A stretch of DNA of 64,000 bases. It comes from Acanthamoeba castellanii str. Neff. Taxonomy: Eukaryota; Discosea; Longamoebia; Acanthamoebidae. This document shows, one piece after another, positions 1-15,057 of this stretch. Under the pieces are notes generated by a model, which did no database searches, was not told the origin of the DNA, and was given only the letters and a program-made list of their open reading frames with translations. Location: positions 419,171 to 483,170 of the forward strand of contig NW_004457592.1 in the NCBI RefSeq assembly GCF_000313135.1, written 5' to 3'. The position numbers and the translations under genes are program-made. How positions within the stretch are numbered: the stretch's first letter is position 1; the number at the start of each line of letters is the position of its first letter.

Positions 1-174
1 AGAGAGAAGAGAGAGAGAAGAGAGAAAGTTCATTGCTTGTCAGCCCTCAGCCCACGTGGTACCGTAAAGCAGCCGCAACGCACACACGACACACACGACA
101 CACACGACACACACGACATGACACACACGACTTTCACACGAGATACGACACACGCGACGACAGGAGGGACTTAC

Positions 175-1039
175 TGACGAAGGAGGAGCGGAGATAGGCG
201 CAGATGGCTTCGGTGCCGTGGCGAAGCAGGTTGTGCGGCGTCGTGAGGGTGGGCATCCCCAGCACCTGTCACGCCCACGACCGCGCCCACGCCATCGTCA
301 TCGGTGTCAGCACCACTTGTTAGGCGACGAACGGGGCAAGGTCGATGCAAGGAGGGAGTGGGGGCGGTACCTGGAGGTGGAGGAGGCCGGGCAGGTGGCC
401 AATGAAGACCGGCAGCTCCTTGAACTTGTTGCCCGACAGCGTCAGCTTGGCCAAGTCTGCCCATGGCCACGGCCCAAATAGAATAACGAGGAAAAAGAAT
501 TTAAATCCTTTTGTCTCTTTCTTACTTCAAATTTTTTTAAATTTTGCTTATTATTAATTTATTGCTGATACTATTTTGCTTATTACTTATTGCGCCAGTA
601 AAAGCAATTTTTTTAAAAATAAAAAATAAGAAAGCAAGGGGAGGGGGTTGTGCAACGAACTGGTGAGGGCGACGAGTTCGATGGGCAGGTCGGTGAGCAG
701 GTTGTCGGACACGTCCAGCTCGTGGAGAAACGTGAGCTGGCCCAGCTCGCGCGGCAACGCCGCCAGCTTGCACGAGCGGAGCACGAGCACGACCACGGGC
801 GTGTGGGCGTTCTTGGCCAGCACGTCGCGCACCACCTCCGGCGACAGCACCCCGCCGCCGGCCTGGCCGCCGCTGAAGTCGCGGTGGGAGAGCTCCACGC
901 GCTGGCCGGTCACGCGGGCGCTCACCACCACCGTCTCCACCCGCGTGAACATCAATGACGAAGACGACGACGATGAGAGCCACGACGACATCGATGACGA
1001 TGAAGCCGGTGGCGGAGCTGCCGATGATGGTGACGCCAT
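175..1039 (-). CDS. Leucine-rich-repeat protein, 5' part
   Basis: Three exons are visible: about 1039-662, 456-371 and 266-175, joined by GT-AG introns in frame. The gene then runs off the left edge through a (CACACGA)n-bearing intron, so the 3' end is missing. The N-terminus is Ser-rich and low complexity. LRR segments follow, with spacing like LxxLPxELGxLTxLxxLDVSxNxLxxLP and LAKLTLSGNKFKELP, typical of plant/amoeba intracellular (Ras-type) LRR proteins. The start is the Met at 1039. LRRs usually bind protein partners; the actual function cannot be told. The upstream side faces the beta-galactosidase gene, so the two are divergent with about 200 bp between start codons. Confidence 0.6.
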
Positions 1040-1240
1040 GATAGTCGGTAGCTACGAGAGGTGTAGAGTGCAACTGAAGGTGATTGCGTTGCAGTCGGTA
1101 CCTGAACTTGTGGCAGTTCAGCGAAGTTAAAACAATCCGCACAGCTGTTTCTTAAGAAGTGTGGTGACGAACCACAATGACGGCTGGAAATATAATATTG
1201 TTGGGTCCCTGCACTGGCGCGCAAAAGTGAAACCAAAAAG

Positions 1241-3511
1241 ATGAAGATGGCAGTGCGCCAATGGACCCAGGTCCTTGTTGGGCTCTCCTGCTTGTTGGGT
1301 TCGCTTCTTCTCGCTCACCCCATTCATTTTTAGAAGGAGTTATTGAGTTGGGAGATTCACTTTCTCTCTTCATCTTTGGGGGGCGCCCCAAGCAGGGTTG
1401 GCGCTTCCTCTCGCGGCTGGCGACTCGTTGCCGCCCTTCCCCGGCCCCGCGCCTGCCGCGCGCTCCTTCGTCGTTTCAGGTTTGCCCCCCCCCCTCTCCT
1501 CGCTTTCGCTCTTTTGGTCAACCTGCGCACACGCATGACCGCACACACTGCACATTGCGCACACGGACCACCGCACGCACGCACGCACACACCCGGCGCA
1601 CGCGCACAGGGAATGCGTTTGTGAAGGATGGCCAGGAGTTCAGGATTGTGAGCGGCTCGATCCACTACTTCCGGTCCCTCCCCGAGCAGTGGCCCGCGCG
1701 CCTCCGCACCCTCCGCTCGTGCGGCCTCAACACCGGTACAACAACACGACACACGACACACACGACACACACGACACACGACACACGACACGACACACAC
1801 GACACACACGACACACACGACACACACGACACACGACACGACACACACGACACACTCAACTGTTCGTGTCGTGTCGTTCGTGGAACGCGGCGGCCAGTGA
1901 CGACCTACGTGCCGTGGAACCTGCACGAGCCGACGCCGGGCCAGTACGACTTCAGCGGTCGGCTGGACATCGTCCGCTTCATCGAGGCCGCCCAGCAGGA
2001 GGGCTTTCTCGTCATCGTCCGCCCGCCGCCCTACATCTGCGCTGGTTCGTACCCAACCCAACGTTTTAGCTCCGAACTGTGTTTTTTTAACTCCGAACGA
2101 ACGAACGAACGCCGCGTTGATCAGAGCTCGAGTTCGGCGGGTTGCCAGCGTGGCTCCTGAACGAGGAGGGCCTGCAGCTGCGCTGCTCCGATCCCAAGTA
2201 CCTGAAGCGTGTCGACAGCTTTCTCGACCACTTCCTCCCCATGCTCGCCACCTACCAGTACTCTCGCGGTACGCGCATGTGTCATGTGTGCGTGTGCGTG
2301 TCGTGTCATGCATGGGCGAATGCTTTGCATTCTGATGGTTGTTGGTGGGTGCAGGTGGTCCGATCATCGCGATGCAGGTGGAGAACGAGTACGGGAGCTA
2401 CGGCAACGACCACCTCTACCTGCGCCACCTGGAGCTCAAGTTCCGCCAGCACCAGATCGACGCCATCCTCTTCTCCTCCAACGGGTGCTCCCCCGTCATC
2501 CGCCACCTTAACCTTAACCAGCGCCACCTTAACTAATCCGAACGCCACCTTAACTTCGTTTGCTGACGTGTACAGGGCGGGCGATCAGATGTTTGTGGGC
2601 GGTGCGCTGCCGAGCCTGCTGCGCACCGTCAACTTCGGGACCGGGGCCGACGTCGAGGGGAACCTTAAGGTCCTCCGCAAGTACCAGCCCTCCGGCCCGC
2701 TCTTCGTCACCGAATTCTGGTACCGTGTGTCGTGTTATGCATGTCGTGTGCCGTGTGCGTGTGCGTGTCGTGTGTCGTGTGTCGTGTCGTGCGTGCGTTC
2801 GTGTGTGTGTCGTGTGTCGTGTTGTGCGTGTCGTTCGTGTGCGTGTCGTGCGCTGATGGTTGGAATTACGAAAAAAGGGACGGATGGTTTGACCACTGGG
2901 GCGAGGAGCACCACACGACGACGCCCACGCAGTCGATGAAGACCCTGGAGGCCATCCTCAGCAACAACGCCTCCGTCAACCTCTACATGGCCTTCGGCGG
3001 CACCAACTTCGGCTTCACCAACGGCGCCAACAAGGGCTACGGCGGTACGTGTGTGTGTCGTGCGTGTCGTGCGTGTCGTGTGTGTCGTGTGTGTCGTGTG
3101 TGTCGTGTGTGTGTGTGTGTGTGTGTGCTTAATTCGATGCTTGCGCAGAGACTGATCCGTACCAGCCGACTACGACAAGCTACGACTACGACGCTCCCGT
3201 CAATGAATCGGTACACGCACCACGCACCACCGCACACGCACCACCGCACACGCACCACCGCACACGCACACACCGCACACGCACACACCGCACACGCATA
3301 CGACGAGCTAAACGGCCTTTCTTGGGGTGGCAGGGAGATGCGACGCAAAAGTGCGCGACGTTCCGGGCGCTCATCAGCCGCTTCATCGGGGCGCCCCCCG
3401 TGCCCATTCCGCCTCCCGCCCCCAAGCTCGCCTATGGCTCGGTACTCCCCCCCCCTCTACCCCTTCGCTTCTATCTTCTCTTTCGCTCTTTCCCCTAACT
3501 TTAACTTACCG

Positions 3512-3562
<51 letters not shown>

Positions 3563-4677
3563 GTGTGTGTGTGCTGTGTGTGTGTGTGCTGTGTGTGTGT
3601 GCTGTGTGTGCTGTGTGTGGTGCGGCGTCGATGCAATAGTTGGCGATGACGCAAAGCGCGTTCCTGTTCGACGCGGCGGTGCTGCAGAGCGTGACGGCCC
3701 GCACCGTGGAGAGCGCCACCACGCTCCCCATGGAAGCGCTCCACCAGAACTTCGGCTTCGTGCTCTACAGCGCCACCTTCGATGGCCCGCTCAGCGACAA
3801 GCTCTTCGTGCAGGACCTGGCCGACCGCGCGCTCGTGTTCGTCGACGGGGCCTACAAGGGCGTGCTCCAGCGGTCGGCCACGCTACAGCTGAGCATCTCG
3901 GCCGGCCCCGGCGCCCACAAGCTCGACCTCCTCGTCGAGAACATGGGACGCATCAACTTTGGTACCTCGACACAACACACGACACAACACGCAACACGCA
4001 ACACGCAACACGACACACGACACACGACACACGACACACACACGACACACACGACACACGACACACGCTTAACCGCACACGCACGCACAGGGCCATGGTT
4101 GGCGGACAGGAAGGGTATTACGGAGGGCGTGCGGATCGGAAGCCAGTTCCTGTACCACTGGACCATGCGCGCACTCCCCTTCGACGACCTCACCCGTACG
4201 CACCGCACACACACGCGCGCGCCTGTCGTGTCGTGTCGTGTCGTGTGCGCACTCACCGTGTGTGTCGTGTCGCGTGTTCAGGTGTGCCGTTCGGTCAGCT
4301 GAGTGCGGCGCCGTTCGCCGGCCCGACCTTCTTCCGGGGCAACCTGCACATCGCTTCGGCCGCGCAGCTCAACGACACCTTCCTTGAGCTCCCCGGGTGG
4401 ACCAAAGGCTTTGCCCTAATCAACGGCTTCAACCTCGGCAGGCACGTCTCACACACACGTGTCGTGTCGTGTCGTGTCGTGTCGTGTCGTGTGTCCTGAC
4501 ACGCGTGTGCGCACACGCAGGTATTGGAAGATTGGGCCGCAGCAATCGCTGTATGTGCCGGCCCCGCTGCTGCGCGTGGGCGACAACGAGGTGGTCGTGT
4601 TCGAGCTGCATGGCACCAACAACAATCGCGCGCCCAGCGTCGTATTCACCAGCTTTGCCCGCTACGGTCGCGCCTGA
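1241..4677 (+). CDS. Beta-galactosidase, GH35 family, secreted or lysosomal
   Basis: Hydrolyses terminal beta-galactosides, normally in the lysosome or outside the cell. About 13 exons are read in frame between repeat-filled introns. Family landmarks are the N-terminal RIVSGSIHYFR block, the PPYICAELEFGGLPAWLL segment, the acid/base Glu in QVENEYGSYGN (about 2379-2405) and the nucleophile Glu in FVTEFW|DGWFDHWGE across an intron (about 2705-2905). The C-terminal jelly-roll region ends with stop at 4677. I place the start at ATG 1241 because this frame opens with a signal-peptide-like stretch, MKMAVRQWTQVLVGLSCLLG; joining that exon to the one at about 1612 is uncertain. An acceptor at about 2872 sits after AAAAAAG without a pyrimidine tract. 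The 3' end is convergent with the next gene. Confidence 0.85.
1735..1862 (+). repeat. (ACACGAC)n intron microsatellite
   Basis: Almost the whole intron of the beta-galactosidase gene between the LRSCGLNT and VTTYVPWNL exons is ACACGAC/ACACACGAC repeats. Other introns of the same gene carry the reverse-complement motif. Confidence 0.8.
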
Positions 4678-4773
4678 TTGCCATTTTTTATGAAAGAAGG
4701 GCGAAGGGGTCTGTCATTATAAAATTATTTTGTTCTCATTTCTTCTCTGTACCGCAATTGCGCCTGGTGGGGC

Positions 4774-7341
4774 TCACTCGCGCTTGTCTCCTCGGGGCTT
4801 CACCACCGAAATCCTCAGACTGTTCGACTCTTGCGGCGCCTGCGTGTCGTGCGTGTCGTGTCGTGTCGTGTCGTATCGTGTCGTGTCGTGTCGTATCGTG
4901 TCGTGTCGTGTCGTGTCGTGTCGTGTCGTGTCGTGTCGTGTCGTGCGGTGAGTGATAAACAGTGTGTGTGTGTGTGAATTGTGGAGCTCGTGGCGTACGC
5001 CGAGGTCGTATTTGAAGGGCTTCTCGCCAAAGTTGCAGACGCCGACAGCGCCCGGGCTGGTGAAGCACACCACCGGATAGAACACGCCCTGCACCCGCGT
5101 GTACGACGGCTCTGCACACGACACGCACGGCACATGACACACACACACACACACACACTACTCATCAGCCCGTGTGCGTGTGCGGTTCAAGGCGTGCGCG
5201 GTGCGTGCGGTGCGTGTGCACGCACCGAGTCTCTTGCCGTTGCGGGTGAAGAAGATGGTGTCCTTGTTGATGCCGGCGCCCACCACGTCGCCCGTGCCCC
5301 ACGGGCGCTCAGTGTACCGCGACCCATCCTTGAACACCTCCTTCTTCATCTCTTCGCATCACACAGCACGCACACACACACCCGACCGCACACGCCCGAC
5401 CGCACACGCCCGACCGCACACGCCCGACCGCACACGCGTCAGTACGTGGGAACGACACGCAAGGGGGCGGGAGGGGGCGGGTACGGAAGTAGCGACAGCC
5501 CTCGTCGGCGTGGTAGCCGTAGGAGTTGTGGTACCACCCGGGCGCACCGGACAGCGTCTCGTCGGCCGGGTAGAACCCGATCGCGTTCCCTCTGCAACCG
5601 CACCGCACACACCGCACACGCCCGAAACCGCACCCGCTGCGTGAGAGGGGGCGGGAGGGGGCGGGATAGAGGGGGCGGGTACCCGGTGAGGCCGGCATCG
5701 GTGAGGGTGAACTCGAAGTAGAAGAGGGACGAGAGGTCGGTGTCCACCATCACGTCAGGGTGGACGAGGCCCGTCTGGTACCCGCTCGACGCATGCAAAT
5801 CCACTCCCGATCTGTGCGCGCGTGTGCGGTGTGTGCGTCAGGCGTGTGCGGTCAGGCGTGTGCTGCGCGCGTGTGCGGTGTGTGCGGCCGAACCCGGTGT
5901 ACTTGACGGTGCGGCCGTCGGGCAGGACCTGCACGTAGCGGGACGACGTGGCATCGAGCCGGATGTCCTCGGCCAGCAGGGTGGCCTCCTCCTTCGGGTT
6001 CGGCCCCTTCTCGTCCGCCAGCTTCAGCTGCTCGATCCCTGTCTCCCTCCGCCCCCGTCAGCCCCCTCCAGCCCGCCCCCACCCGCCCCCACCCGCCCCC
6101 TCACGCGGCGTGTGCGGTATGGCGTGTGCGGTGTGTGCGGTACGTTGGGGCAGGAGGGAGTCCATCCACTGGTCGATGTGGAGGTCGTCCTTGCCCTTGC
6201 CGGTGGCCCACTGCTTGAACTCGTCGTAGGAGAGGTAGCCGTCGCGGTTGAGGTCGGTCTCGTTGAAGATCGAGTCGATGATGTACGTGATCCGCGGCCC
6301 GCTCTCCTTCAGGTTGCGCCGCACGGCCGACACCAGGTCGTTGTACTCCGTCGTCTCCGTCAGCAGCAGCGCACCCTGTCATCGCCCCCCCCCACAAATC
6401 ACTGTCACGGAGGGGCGGACGGGGGCGAGAGGGCTGGAGGGGGCGGGAGGGGGCGGGCGGGGGCGGGCGGGGGCGGGATACCATGGCAGCCTGGGTGGCC
6501 TTGAGGGAGCCGCGGAGCATCTTGTCGAACTCCTCGCGGCTGAGCAGCCCGTCCCCGTTGATATCGTACAGCTTGAAGAGAACTGCGTGTGTCGTGTCGT
6601 GTCGCGTGTGTCGTGTCGTGTCGTATTGCATTGTGCGTGTGCGGTGAGTGTGTGCGGTTGTGTGTGTGTGTGTGTGTGTGTGTGTCGTATGTGTCGTACA
6701 CTTGAGCTTCTCCTCGCGCGAACCGCGGCCGAAGATGAACATGCCACTCATGAACTCCTCAAAGTCGACCGACCCGTCCCCGTCCTGGTCTGCTCCGGCC
6801 CCAAGCCAGCCAGCGAGTGTGTAAGCCAATACCGCACACACACGCCGCACACGCCGCACACGCCGCACACGCACGCCGCACACAACGCGTGGGGAGTGGG
6901 CCAACCCAGCACTTCGAAGAGGCGGTCAAAGATGGGGCCGAGGTGGGAGATGACCTTGGCGCCGTAGAACTCCCTGAACTGCTGCTTCGTCACCTTGCCT
7001 GCATTTTTTTTTGTTTATTAAATTGATTAATTATTCTGAAATATCAAATGCATTATGGAAGAAGTAAAATCAACTCATTATTAATGCAATTTATTTATTT
7101 ATTTAAAAAAATGGGGGCAGTACCAGACAGGTCCTTGTTGTGTTTGGACATCTCCTGAAAGCTGAGGCGCACGGCCTCCAGCCATTCCTCGGGCACTGGT
7201 AGGCCACGATTTTGTTGAAATTTAAATCAATGAAAATAAATATGTTAATGGTTCATTTCAATGATTGAGAAGAGGGGGGCACGCACGTCGCTTGACGGCC
7301 TCGTCGTAGGTCACAACAGGTTGCGATCCGCTGGCGCCCAT
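4774..7341 (-). CDS. EF-hand and SPRY domain protein
   Basis: Starts at Met 7341 (MGASGSQPVVTYDEAVKR) and is spliced from about eleven exons. Three canonical calcium-binding EF loops are visible: DQDGDGSVDFEEF (about 6790), DINGDGLLSREEF (about 6560) and DLNRDGYLSYDEF (about 6255). The C-terminal half reads as a SPRY/B30.2-like beta-sandwich: LFYFEFTL, GYHADEGCRYF, GDVVGAGINKDTIFFTRNG and FYPVVCFTSPGAVGVCNFG (about 5720-4985). It probably couples Ca2+ sensing to protein binding; no partner is known. After the SPRY core the frame stays open through a (TCGTG)n minisatellite and ends with KPRGDKRE at 4774. That tract may be a translated tail or an unrecognised intron. Its stop lies only 97 bp from the beta-galactosidase stop. 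Confidence 0.75.
4843..4948. repeat. (TCGTG)n minisatellite
   Basis: About twenty near-perfect TCGTG pentamers with a few TCGTA variants, near the 3' end of the EF-hand/SPRY gene. The minus-strand frame is open across it. Confidence 0.85.
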
Positions 7342-12153
<4,812 letters not shown>

Positions 12154-12320
12154 GTGATAAACCAAACAAACAATACAACAACATTTCTTTGCACACAGCG
12201 CTCCACCCAACGTAATATGTTCACGTCACCACCATAACATTGTTTGTTGATGAAGAAAATGATGAAGACATGTGCTTGATGTGTTTGGTGATGCTGGGGA
12301 CATGATTTTGTTGTTGTGTT

Positions 12321-12591
12321 GTTGGGAACCGCTCAGCCCCTCGGAATAGAGGGACGAGCAGGCCACCACTTTAAGTGATGTAGACTATGAACCGGAGATA
12401 CAATTCTACGGTTGGTAATGCCTTTCCCTGGACAGCCACCTCGCTACTTCAACCCTTGACCTTCTTCGTCCATTGTGGGACCTCTATGGCCATTTGGCTG
12501 AACCAGAGAAAAAGAAAGAACGAAAACAGAATAAAGAACGAATGCAGAGCCGATGGTCCCACAATAGAGGAGCGCGCAGGTGTGGTAGGCC
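12321..12591. repeat. Dispersed repeat, copy A, with internal inverted repeat
   Basis: Shares about 270 bp with 57987-58300 at high identity by eye, including GGAACCGCTCAGCCCCTCGG, the block around CACTTTAAGTGATGTAGACT and TTGACCTTCTTCGTCCATTG. It contains complementary arms CATTGTGGGACC (about 12471) and GGTCCCACAATA (about 12554) around an AAAGAAAGAACGAAA-rich loop. It lies about 170 bp after the AMPK stop codon. No open frame and no terminal target duplication was recognised. Confidence 0.75.
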
Positions 12592-12876
12592 TGGGCTTAC
12601 TGTGTTGGGTGTGTGAGCTTGGTGCATTTGTCAATGGGTTACTTCGATACCTCAAAACTGAATGATCATCTGTGACTGTGGGGTGTTGTGTGGTGGGCCT
12701 CCTGCGTGAAGGGGACAGGACCCAAGAGGGTCCTGAGCCCTGTGGCGAGGCCGCCCACATCACCCAGTGCCAAACTAACCCATGACGCCACCACCAACTT
12801 TTTGTTTTCTTTTTCGGTGTACTCCAACACCAATGTTTACCAAGAAGTTGATATCAAACAGAGATGTACAAGGATT

Positions 12877-12919
12877 TGGGTGTTTGTTGTGTTGTTGGGA
12901 ACCGCTCAGCCCCTCGGGA
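12877..12919. repeat. Partial third copy of the dispersed repeat
   Basis: The TG-rich leader and GGGAACCGCTCAGCCCCTCGG head of the repeat recur here. The similarity stops at about 12919, so this is a 5'-end fragment. Confidence 0.65.
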
Positions 12920-13025
12920 CCAAAAGAATGTAGACAACCTTCCTGTGGTTGAGTAGGCGAAATTTCGACAGCTCCCGCCCTTTGATGGTTTTTTATTTTT
13001 TACATTTTTTTAAAACAAAGCAGCG

Positions 13026-14869
13026 ATGACGAGCAAGAAGAAGAGCAACGCAGCGACCTCGACCTCGACCTCGACCTCAAGCACGAACTTGTCGGCCGCG
13101 GCAGCGTATGGCGCGTTGGTCGTGCGGGCGGTTGTCGTGGTGGCCTTGGCCGCGTGGGCCGCGTGGAGCGTCGAGCCGCTGCTGCACGACAGGCACGCCG
13201 TACCGCGACACGACCACCAGCCATCGCCCCAGCACATCCGCAACGCCCAGGGCCTCTGGCTGCACCACTACGCCTGGCTGCCTCCCGCCTCCTCTGCTTC
13301 CCTCAAGTACAGAACCACCACCCTCTCTGGGAACCATCTCCTTCCCTATTTTTTCGCAGATTAACCAAATAATTGATAATTGATAATTGATACTATTAAT
13401 CAGATAAAACCAAATAATAAGTAATAATTGATTAACAATAATTATGATTAATCAAATAAAAATAAATAATACACAGGGGAGTGATGTTCTACTCGCACGG
13501 GTTTGGGGACCACTGCGGCCGGTACCACGAGTTCGCGCAGCTATGGACCAACAACTCGTTCGCCTTCTTCTGCCTCGACCACCAAGGTGCGTGCTCCTCT
13601 CGCCACGTCCCAACTCACCATTGGTGTGCGCTGGAATATATTTGATAAAGTTTTTTCTCATATATAATAACTATAAATATGTTGGTTGGTGTCGTTGTCG
13701 TTTGGATCGAGGCCAGGCCACGGACAGAGCGAGGGCGAGCGCGTGTACATCGAAGAATTCGACGACTACATCGCCGACTACACCCAGTTCCTGGACACCA
13801 TCCTCCAGCAGCACCCGCACCTCAAGGCCCTCCCGCGCTTCCTCTCCGGGTACCGCGAGCGCCTCTCCTGCACCTGCGCGCCAGAGCGCCTTCCATTCTA
13901 ACCCGTGCCGATGTGTGTCGTTTGTGCGTGTGCGTGTGCGTGTGCGTGTGCGTGTGCGTGTGCGTGTGCGTGTGCGTGTGCGTGTGCGTGTGTGCGTGTG
14001 TTGTGTAGAACGTCGATGGGAGGCACGATCGCGACGCTGGTGGCCAACGAGCGGTCGTCCTTCTTCAACGGCGTCATCCTGCTGGCGCCGGGCATCATTC
14101 CCGACCCGCGCTCGGCCGCGCCCTGGCAGATCGAGGCCGCCAGGTGCGTGCCTTTCCTTTCCTTGCGACCAATATTATTATTTATTTATTTAATTAATTA
14201 ATTAATTATGCCACATTTTCGCTCTTGCAGGTTCTTCTCGCACTACGTACCCAAGCTCAAGGTGGGCGCGCTCGATGACGACAACATTGTCGCCGACAAG
14301 GACCGCTGTGCGTTCGCCTCACTTCCCTCAGATCTGTCATCCTTCAGGAATTGAATGCTGACACGACACACGCACCACCGCACACGCGACACCGCATCAC
14401 CGCACACGACACATGACACACGCACCACTGCACACATTATCTATGGTTATTATGGGCAGATCGCGCGTTCATGGCGGACCCGTTGGCCTACAAGGGCTAC
14501 GTGACGGCGCGATGGGGCGCGCAGATGCTGGGGGCCATGGACAAGATCAAGAGCGAGGCCGCCACCAAGACGACCTACCCCTTCTTCGTCATCTACGGCA
14601 CCGACGACATCGCCACCAACATGGCCGGCGGCGAGTACCTCATCCAGAACGCCAAGAACAGCAAGTACGGCCACCATCATCAATTGGCGTGTCGTGTGTC
14701 GTGTTGCGTGTTGTGTGTGGCGTGTGCGTGTGCGTGTGCGGTTCTGACATGCGTACACAGGGACAAGCAGGCCAAGTACTTCGATAACTGGAAGCATGCC
14801 CTCCTGCAGGAGCCCTCGCGCCAGCTTCTCTTCGCCGACCTAGTCGAGTGGGTCAAGTCGCGCAGCTAA
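13026..14869 (+). CDS. Membrane-anchored alpha/beta hydrolase, monoacylglycerol-lipase/lysophospholipase type
   Basis: Serine hydrolase likely acting on monoacylglycerols or lysophospholipids. Starts at ATG 13026 with a Ser/Thr-rich head, then a hydrophobic segment (ALVVRAVVVVALAAWAAW) that looks like a signal anchor. Family landmarks are FYSHGFGDHCGRYHEFA (oxyanion region), LDHQ|GHGQSEG, the nucleophile elbow G-T-S-M-G-G created across an intron (about 13850/14011), YGTDD (candidate acid) and DNWKHALLQEP (catalytic His near the C-terminus). The nucleophile motif has Thr where monoacylglycerol lipases usually have His (GHSMGG). Seven exons. One intron (13910-14008) is mostly GTGTGC hexamers. 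Confidence 0.8.
13920..13998. repeat. (GTGTGC)n hexamer tract
   Basis: About a dozen perfect GCGTGT units filling an intron of the alpha/beta hydrolase gene. Confidence 0.85.
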
Positions 14870-15057
14870 AAGATTATTTCTTTTTAGTTTCCTTCGTTTT
14901 CTTTTTGGTTGCTTAAGAAAAAGCCTTTTGATTGATTTTTGCTGCATTTCTGAGCGAATTTCTGTATATTTGTCGACAGCAAAACGAACGCGCACTCGTG
15001 TGCGCACCACACAACAATAACCAACTGGACAAGGAAGAGGAAGAGACAAGAGGAAGA

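Noticed and set aside
1261..2160. 299-codon frame starting MDPGPC as the beta-galactosidase N-terminus
   Set aside because: It reads through at least two repeat introns. The overlapping ATG at 1241 gives a proper signal peptide.
4843..4948. Long open frames through TCGTG/ACACG repeats on both strands (here and at 1740, 19600, 28900, 32080)
   Set aside because: Such pentamer and hexamer repeats lack stop codons in several frames, so open frames arise without selection. They coincide with introns or spacers between recognisable exons.
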